Source of the DNA: Hypholoma sublateritium FD-334 SS-4
Taxonomy: Eukaryota; Basidiomycota; Agaricomycetes; Agaricales; Strophariaceae
Assembly (NCBI GenBank): GCA_000827495.1
Contig: KN817608.1
Coordinates: 91,458 to 155,457 of the forward strand
Length of the DNA: 64,000 nucleotides
Reading direction: 5' to 3'
Shown: in pieces, positions 57,301-64,000 of the stretch
Layout of the letters: every line of letters begins with the position of its first letter
Numbering within the stretch: position 1 is the stretch's first letter
Notes under the pieces: generated by a model
Database searches by the model: none
Told to the model about the DNA's origin: nothing
Seen by the model: only the letters and a program-made list of their open reading frames with translations
Made by a program: the position numbers and the translations under genes

Positions 57301-57812
57301 GTCATGCTTTCAAGCACCTCCCTGGAGCGACCCAGGGTCTTGTACTGGTAGTTGTTGTCATAAATCTCATTGAAGGTTCTCACAGCCTCCACTCTTGCAA
57401 TGGGAAGGTCACCTATCAATTGGACAACGGGAGAAGCAGCTTTCCGTGAAGTTTTCGGTGCTGATGGAAGGGACGGCGTCGATGACTTGGATGGTGTGCC
57501 ATCTGTGGCTGTCGGCGGTTCGGTCGGCGAGCAGGACGCCTTGAAATTTTGGGCAGGAATGTCGGCAACAAGGGTCGGCGACTGGGACGGCGAAGCAGTC
57601 TCTTCGTGCTTGAGGTCGTTCTCTACCTTTATTTTGAGGTCCATGGGCGTGGTAGTTGTGATGGAGAGAGAAAGCGAAGGCGTCGCAGCTAAGGACACTT
57701 CTTTGGCCGTGGCTGGTGCCGGCAAATCAGCAGCGTTTTGGCTGCTCAGGTTGGCTCTAAGGGACGAACTCTGACTCCGCACCGGCCTCAGCCTGGTATA
57801 TATGTCTGCCAT
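54396..57812 (-). CDS. SET2: Histone H3 lysine-36 methyltransferase SET2
   Basis: SET2 methylates H3K36 during transcription elongation and binds phosphorylated Pol II. The start at 57812 reads [20 protein letters not shown]. The AWS domain has CDCTYEHG then [20 protein letters not shown] and [11 protein letters not shown]. The SET domain has [56 protein letters not shown] and [13 protein letters not shown]; the post-SET is [14 protein letters not shown]. After a linker ([20 protein letters not shown]), a 61-bp intron (55922 region) restores [17 protein letters not shown], and short exons give [20 protein letters not shown] and [21 protein letters not shown] coiled coil and the SRI domain follow ([39 protein letters not shown]). 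I see no WW domain. About ten introns are needed. It is divergent from RPA49 across 334 bp. Confidence 0.93.
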
Positions 57813-58146
57813 TCACGGTGGCTCGAAATGCGAATTGGCGTTGCAGCAATGGTGATCGGTGACCAGAACCGACGTGCCTGCATCCGACAGCAATTGAGAA
57901 TTGGATAACGATAATGAAGACAATATTCCCCACCAAATTATTCCTGGGTGTTCCAGTAGATGTTAGTACAATGAAGGGAGACTACGACGAAGCTAGGTGC
58001 ATTCGTGCTAGTCGCGGTGCAAGTCACAAATAGGGTGAAGATGTAAAAAAAGTGTTTGTTTCTAACTCTCATCTTGTTTCACTCTTTGCTCTCTACATCC
58101 TATTCCGCGCCACTCCCGACTTCCCAAACGCCTACTCTCAGGCGCC
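57813..58146. promoter_or_regulatory. Bidirectional promoter SET2/RPA49
   Basis: Only 334 bp separate the two start codons, which face away from each other. Both genes serve transcription (Pol II elongation and Pol I), so a shared promoter with co-regulation is plausible. I see no clear TATA box on either strand. Confidence 0.55.
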
Positions 58147-59827
58147 ATGTCGTCTGCCAAAGCTTCGGCTAAGAAGAGAAAACGCGAAACGGCAGCGGAC
58201 CCGACCGCGCGTTTTGAAGTTTCCACCTCTGCCACCGGAAAAGTAGGGCCACTTCTCGGTGCGCATGGTGCTGCTATCGGAGAAAACATCGGGACTCAAA
58301 AAGCACTTGTTCCACTTAGTGAGCTATCCAGCCATTCAGCCCCCGCCTTCGACCGCCTTCAAGTGCTACGCGCGGAAAAGGTTTAAAACAAGCGAAGCAG
58401 GCAGTGACCAGCAGGACCTCCTAGTAGTGGGCGAGACCCCCAGCATCGAGCTCGTTTCTAACTATGAAATCACAAAAAATGTGGCAGAGGCAGGTTGTCG
58501 GTGCGCCATGGTCTTTCGACTGTTCTACTCCTTACTGACTGAAGATCAGATACATCATTGCTGTCCGCAATACTCGAACAGGAACGATATCCATGCTTCC
58601 TACTGCAAAAATCCCTCATATCATGAACCACACCGTCAAAGCTCTGAAGTCCATCCCGAGTGCCCCGGCACCGTCGAAACTTCAATATCTTGAAGCCAAA
58701 ACCACTCTGGGCGAAACTTTCGGGACCAAAAAGCAGAAGGCCAACATTCGTGCACAAGAACGCAATCGCATCGATGTTAGTGCAATGGAAGGAGTCATGG
58801 ACTATGTCATGGACAGCATTGACAAAGGTGCTGAGGGCCTGATGACCGAAGGTATCAACATCATTTTAATCGCAAACATACGAGGCTAAACCCTTTCCTT
58901 TATCCCATGCAGAACAGGCAAAGGTTGCGACTGACAAGAACAGACTTATCCCACCCTTCTCTCTGACTGCAACCGATCCCGCAGAAGTTTATCCATTGCA
59001 TTCCATTATTCCCGAATCAGAATGGAAAGCTCTCGTTATTAGTCCATTCGATGCTGCCGAGACCGACAGAGAGAAAATAGCGCTGTTGCCATTCCGAAAG
59101 TCAAACTGGGTCAACAACCACCTGCTGAGCGTTGGGGAATCTACAGGAAAATCCAAAAAGAAGAACCTGTGCGTCTAGTGTCTTTCTACAATATTTGGGA
59201 AACTAAAATTTCTCGCCAGTAAAATTATTTTGTACATCTCGGCTATGCTTGCCTTCCGTCAGGCATGCTTTGGTAAAACTATCGAAAAAGAGAAACTTTA
59301 CGAGAGGCTTAGCGCTGTGCCAAGTATTGTCGCCGATGGTCTTCTATCGCGATTTACGGAGACCGCCAGGGGTTCCACGAGGTGAGTTCCTATATCCTGC
59401 TACACACAAATGCGAAGCTAATGCGTAAATAGCTATCAATCCACCTCAGCGACTAAAACAAGCATCTTGACGCACATCTTTGCCCTTTGTCTCAAGCTTG
59501 ATGAATATGCCACCAATACTACAGTCATTGCGCACGACCTCAGCATGTCGGTGACCGAGTAAGTGTCCCTCGTTTATCGCTGTCTAACAAATCTCAATCA
59601 AACGTGTTGCAGGATCAACCAAATTTTCAAGTCTCTAGGTTCGTTTTCCTCCTTTTATGTTGCGCACTAGCTGATTGAGTATCTTTTAATTATCAGGGTG
59701 TAAGATTGTGAAGCTCAGCGAACGTGAACGATCGAGATTGGGACAGTCGGATGCTTCAGCTGATGAAAAGAGGGCCGTACTGTCTGCGCCGGTAGAATTC
59801 CCTAAACCTAGACTACGGAAGAAGTAG
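58147..59827 (+). CDS. RPA49: RNA polymerase I subunit RPA49
   Basis: RPA49 forms, with RPA34, the TFIIF/TFIIE-like module of Pol I and supports rRNA initiation and elongation. It starts MSSAKASAKKRKRETAADPT. The first intron (from the GGTGCG donor to the TTAG acceptor) joins KVGPLL to VSYPAIQPPPSTAFKCYARK, the conserved dimerisation-domain entry. Further exons give DLLVVGETPSIELVSNYEI, IIAVRNTRTGTISMLPTA, FGTKKQKANIRAQERNRIDV, RLIPPFSLTATDPAEVYPL, ISAMLAFRQACFGKTIEKEK, HIFALCLKLDEYATNTTVIA and the C-terminal winged-helix end INQIFKSLGCKIVKLSERER. It stops at 59827 after a basic tail (KPRLRKK). About seven small introns are needed and the gene looks intact. Confidence 0.9.
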
Positions 59828-60152
59828 AGGGTAGATTTTCATGATGTGGGCGTGTTGAAGGAGTCTGACATGGTTGACAAATGAATAAGGGAAACTACTT
59901 GACAGAGGGCCGGCCTTGGTCATTGTGCTTACCGGCAGATTGAAGGCTGTTTACCGGTAGAAAGGTGCCCGACTGCCGTACAGCCCGAGCTGCCGCTCAG
60001 CGCTTCAGCCTTTCGCACATGCCACTACATGGTCATCTGCAGGCTTTCTCTGCTGCTTCTCTCTTAGTCTATAGCCGGAGTCTCATATACACCGAGTTTT
60101 GAGTGCTTATTTCCCCACATTACTGTTCTTGCGTCCGTAACTTGAAGCTACC

Positions 60153-62132
60153 ATGACTGGTCGACGAACCTTCCTCATTGGCGGTGGATGTACCGCATTC
60201 ATTAAAGTACGCACAACCAACTCAGTTGAACAACATGACGACAATATGGTACTTATCGCTTTGCGCAGCCGAGGGCGACTCGATCCACTGAAGATGTATG
60301 CCTTTACTTTGGCGGCTAATTTAGCTTTAACATGAACCTATCTGGCTAGATGGGCCTTGAAGCCGCCACAAAGGCACTCCTCGACGCTGGTATGCACCCC
60401 CTATTTGACCGGGCTCCTTGACGCAGAACCTATTTAATGGTGCAGGAATAACCTACGACGCGATCGAGACTGCCACTGTTGGATACTGCTACGGAGATTC
60501 GACGAGTGGGCAGGTATGCATCGCGCACATGTACACGGGCCTCGAAGGCCCGTCCAGAGCCAGCTGACACGCTGCCCGCAGCGGGCGCTCTACAACCTCG
60601 GCCTGACCGGCATTCCTATCGTCAACGTAAACAACAACTGCTCAACCGGTTCGTCCGCGCTCTACCAGGTCAATAACGCCGTCAAATACGGGCAGGTTGA
60701 ATGCGGACTGGCGCTAGGCTTCGAGCGCATGAAGCCAGGCAGCCTCGGAACCAACTTTCCCGATCGACCGTCGCCCACCGCGCTCATTAATAAGCGTTCG
60801 GAGGAGCTCGAGGCGCAGCTGGGCGAGAATCACGGCCCTGGTGCCCCCCGCATGTTCGACAATGGAGCACAGGAGTACTTTGAGAAGTATGGCGGGAACG
60901 TCGAGCACCTTGCCAAAATCGGTCAGTGGCCAAGGTGGTGTTTTCTTAGCAATGCCGTGATTCCAAATATGGTGCTAGCTTCGAAAAACCACAAGCATTC
61001 CATGAACAACCCGTATTCGCAGTTCCGCGACGGGTGGAGTGTCGAGAAGGTGCTGGCCGCGCCCAAGATCACCAGGAACCTGACGAAGTTCATGTGCAGC
61101 CCCACATCAGTAGGTGGTTCCCGTTGATGCACCCAAAATGTAAATGGCCTGATTGTTTTGAAGGACGGAGCTGCAGCCTGCGTCATTGCTTCTGAAGCCT
61201 TTGTGCACGCTCATGGTCTCGAGAACCAGGCCATCGAAATTGTCGCCAATGTGCTTACTACAGACGGGGTCACCACCTTTGAGGGGCGCAGCGCCATGGA
61301 CGTGGTGGGCTACGCCATGACCAAGGCCTGTGCCGACCAGGCGTTCAAGGATGCCGGCTTCGCCGAGGGTCAAGGCCGTGATCAGGTCGGCGTCGTCGAG
61401 CTTCACGATTGCTTCGCGGCGAATGAAGTACGCACTGCATTCCCCGCGCGGGATCGAAGCGCACGAGCTTAACGCATCTCCTTTAGCTTATCACGTATCC
61501 TGCTTTGGGCCTCTGTGCCCCAGACGAGGCGCACAAGCTTGTCGAGCATGGGGACAATACAGTGCGTTGTGAGATCCGATCCCTGTCTGCTTGGACTCAC
61601 TGTATCGCATCGCATCGCAGTACGGCGGCAAGTATGTGGTCAATCCTAGCGGGGGCCTTGAAGCTAAGGGCCACCCTCTCGGGGCGACTGGGCTAGGGAT
61701 GCATTTCTACATCATGAGTGCGTTGCTTTCCAGAAAGCGGCGTTCGCCCATCGCATTAATCAATCCATTTGGCGCTAATCGTGTTTTCATTGCATTTGCA
61801 GTGCAATTAAGGGAGTGGGCTGGCCCAATGCAGGCACCTGGTCTGTTCGACGCGCCTGACAAGCGAGGAAAATACGGCCTTGTTCACAATGTCGGCCTCG
61901 GGGGGGCTGTTGTCGTTTCGCTGCTCCGGAGACCAGAATTCTACAAACCAGGTGGGATAGACGGGCGGACCAGGTGAGCGCTATCCTGTCGCACCCTGCA
62001 GACCACTGAGCGTTTGTGGGAAGGCTCGGTTACAATCACGCACACGAACACCGTACAGTCTCCCTGCAAGACGTCAACAAGGTCAAATCGAAGAACTCTT
62101 CTCCATATGTTCTTCAGTATGCTAAGCTCTGA
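60153..62132 (+). CDS. Peroxisomal SCPx-type 3-ketoacyl-CoA thiolase
   Basis: This is a thiolase of the sterol-carrier-protein-x class for the last step of peroxisomal beta-oxidation of branched or long acyl chains. It starts [18 protein letters not shown]. Small exons then read [43 protein letters not shown] and [16 protein letters not shown]. The nucleophile Cys is in [15 protein letters not shown]. Later blocks are [52 protein letters not shown] (second Cys region) and [20 protein letters not shown] (catalytic His). A last 50-bp intron (61974-62023) joins GGIDGRTR to [17 protein letters not shown], and the protein ends QYAKL, a type 1 peroxisomal signal. The unspliced frame would end at 61977 without that signal. 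No SCP2 domain follows, as is usual for fungal thiolase-only forms. Confidence 0.92.
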
Positions 62133-62771
62133 AAGTACCACAGAGGTAAATGTATTCTCAAGGTACTTGTTTTGCGGCTTGTATCCTATATGGCAAATCA
62201 TATTTTAAGCACCACTGGACGCGCGCTGTCGTTCGCGGTAATGATCTGCGGGTTATATCATGCAGAGTTCGGCAGACTGAAAAATGCATGGTCTGCCTTT
62301 CATTGTGGAAAGTTTGTTTTATCATCTCCGCTTGCAACTTGACCATGCACCGCACCATCAGGTATGCACTAATCTCCCAATAGATTGTCAAATGATACTC
62401 CAAAAATATCATACGCAAGGTCTGTTTGTTATAGCTCAGCACAGCGTCGTCGTCCAAGTGCCGCCTTCCGGTATCAACGGGATAAAAAACCTGAAATCCA
62501 TGTATTAATGATAGCGTCTCATATGTAAGTACTATTCTGGGAGTTTGTGGTGAATAATCCAAGTAAGGTAGTAATCATCGCATAATTTCCGTCAACCGAC
62601 ACACATTCGTACAAGGCACACCACGTTATCCAAATTATCAAGATGCACAACCTTCGCGTTTGACTGTACATATCGCAAGGGTAGGAAGATCAGGTTTCTG
62701 GCGGTCGCTTCCGAGTTCTGTACACGATCCACGATTGCATGGAGTACGGAAACAGGAAGGGAGAAGAGACT
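62133..62771. other. Intergenic, no gene seen
   Basis: This is the 3' flank of the thiolase gene. The minus-strand frame 62158-62562 shows no recognisable domain. Confidence 0.4.
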
Positions 62772-63068
62772 TTAGAGTTTGCTGTTCACAAGGGTAAGCA
62801 AAGCGAGAAGAAGAGAATTCTTAGCCACATACGATTTCATAAATTGCCCTTTGGGGGTTGTTTCTTCGGAACATAGGTCTTGAGAACAAGAGGACTGGCT
62901 GGCGCAGTCCGTGCGGCACCATTTAACGCAAACAGTGCACCAGACCTTGTGGTGGGCGTCGTTGCAGATATGCATAGGGTGAGCCTCTGGCCGGTCGTTG
63001 GGACACCCACAGGGCTGAAGAGAGTGCTCGCGACGGTGATGGTTGCAGGTGCATGTCGTTGCTTCCAT
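62772..63068 (-). CDS. Small Cys/His-rich ORF, tentative
   Basis: This 98-residue minus-strand frame starts MEATTCTCNHHRREHSLQPC and continues GCPNDRPEAHPMHICNDAHH, then VWCTVCVKWCRTDCAS. It has 13 Cys and 10 His, all in the first ~75 residues, suggesting a zinc- or metal-binding knuckle. The last ~25 residues are hydrophobic (SLLLALLTLVNSKL) and may be read-through of an intron or the 3' flank. There is no signal peptide. I know no family match. It could be a real small gene or a chance frame. Confidence 0.4.
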   Translation of the reverse strand: MEATTCTCNHHRREHSLQPCGCPNDRPEAHPMHICNDAHHKVWCTVCVKWCRTDCASQSSCSQDLCSEETTPKGQFMKSYVAKNSLLLALLTLVNSKL

Positions 63069-64000
63069 TCGTGCGGTGGTGTGTTTAGATCGAAGGACAG
63101 TAGCTGAGTTTTGTCTGAAGTCTGAGGAGATGGACTTGCATAAAATACGTGGCTTATATACCAGCAGAGTGTGTACGAGACGCGGAATCGAGTCTATCGG
63201 GACAAGAACAGCAAGAGAACACGATTATAATCGGATGCCACTCCATTGCGGATATGAAAAGCTGTCGTAAAGCGGTTGCGTTGCAGGATGTCAGGACGGA
63301 AAGTAAACTCTCAAGAAAATTATGCTTGATCCCAACTTGATCCTTGGCGCACTCGCTCGCCCACTGCACACCTTGGATGCCCGCCCATTATAGTAGCCTC
63401 GCAATCCCCAAAGATGATTAGTGTCTCCAGAGTTAGCAGTCAGCAGAGCTCATGAAAAGCATCTTTTCGAGGAAGCAGTTGTGATCCCCTAATAGCAAAC
63501 TCGTTGATACCAGAGGGGTTTGTCCAAGTTTTTCAGTGCGCCGGATTCCAACAACCGGGCGCGTCAGCGCGAGATTTTCATCACAGAAGATTCAAACTCC
63601 GCGAGCCTCAGCGCCTACCACGTGTCGAACTGGCAACGAACTGGTTCATGCAAGGTTCGCGCCAACTTACGCCTTGCCGTCAAACAAAATCGAGGTATTT
63701 GTGTCAAGAAAGAACTCCACTAAAAAGTGCCCCACCAGAGAGAACCGATAGAGTGTACCATTAGCGTTATCTATCACACCCATATGTACATTCAGGCCGC
63801 TCGATATTAACGACGATATGAAGTCCATACTGCGTTAAAAGTTCAAGCAACTTAGAAGTCAAGTTCCGAGGAACTGCTGAGTAGCTGCTAAAATCTGTCC
63901 GCATAAGCCTTTAAAAATAGCAGCGGCTCTACGGAAGTCTTGTCATAAGCGCGCGACTGCCTGCGACTGCTTCGCAATGCGGCAGGCCGGGACGTACGTT
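63069..64000. other. Window end, no gene seen
   Basis: Only short frames without recognisable domains are found (for example 63504-63764). A nearly repeated GCGACTGCCTGCGACTGC lies at about 63953-63970. No tRNA fold was found here. Confidence 0.4.

Noticed and set aside
1..64000. CRISPR arrays, bacterial operons, riboswitches, intact transposons or viral genes
   Set aside because: No regularly spaced repeats, transposase, reverse transcriptase or integrase motifs, or terminal inverted repeats were seen. The gene structure is eukaryotic throughout.

Overview
This window is nuclear DNA from a basidiomycete fungus, most likely an Agaricomycete mushroom-forming species. The genes are split by many 50-70 bp GT-AG introns, and the coding repertoire is fungal: PAN3, SET2, RPA49, RPC11, a MOV10/SDE3-type helicase, a DUF1365 protein and fungal pseudokinase-like proteins. 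There is one intron-containing nuclear tRNA-Asp. I see no viral, CRISPR or intact transposon sequence.

Layout. Positions 1-13.1 kb hold a family of secreted BBE-like FAD-linked oxidases: one on the minus strand cut by the window edge (1-1806), two on the plus strand (7415-9427 and 11127-13120), and a broken C-terminal relic between them (9548-9784). A rhodanese/dual-specificity MAPK phosphatase (2961-5647, minus) and a tRNA-Asp(GTC) (6429-6529, minus) sit inside this block. PAN3 (13782-16713), an ambiguous-base region, a membrane-anchored YtcJ-type amidohydrolase (17986-20487) and an SRPBCC-like protein (20736-21398, minus) follow. Positions 22.7-27.9 kb hold a GC-rich, glutamine-rich RNA-binding protein with two RanBP2 zinc fingers, one of them assembled through a 36-nt microexon.

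Positions 29.8-45.4 kb hold two different Upf1-like SF1 helicases (29777-33175 and 41409-45369, both minus). Between them are a tandem pair of pseudokinase-like genes (33883-36359), a disordered single-exon protein, RNA polymerase III subunit RPC11 (39101-39649, minus, with a 7-nt microexon) and a SPRY protein. Positions 45.8-54.0 kb hold a DUF1365 gene, a single-exon LRR-like gene, a truncated and frameshifted copy of the DUF1365 5' end, and a long basic/acidic repeat protein. Positions 54.4-62.1 kb hold SET2 (minus) head to head with RPA49, then a peroxisomal SCPx-type thiolase. The last 1.9 kb has only one weak small Cys-rich ORF.

Most genes are unrelated housekeeping functions: mRNA deadenylation, H3K36 methylation, Pol I, Pol III, RNA helicases and peroxisomal beta-oxidation. 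The accessory signal is in the FAD-oxidase cluster, the pseudokinase pair and the DUF1365 duplication. Splice sites were placed by eye from GT/AG, reading phase and family similarity; there is no transcript evidence.
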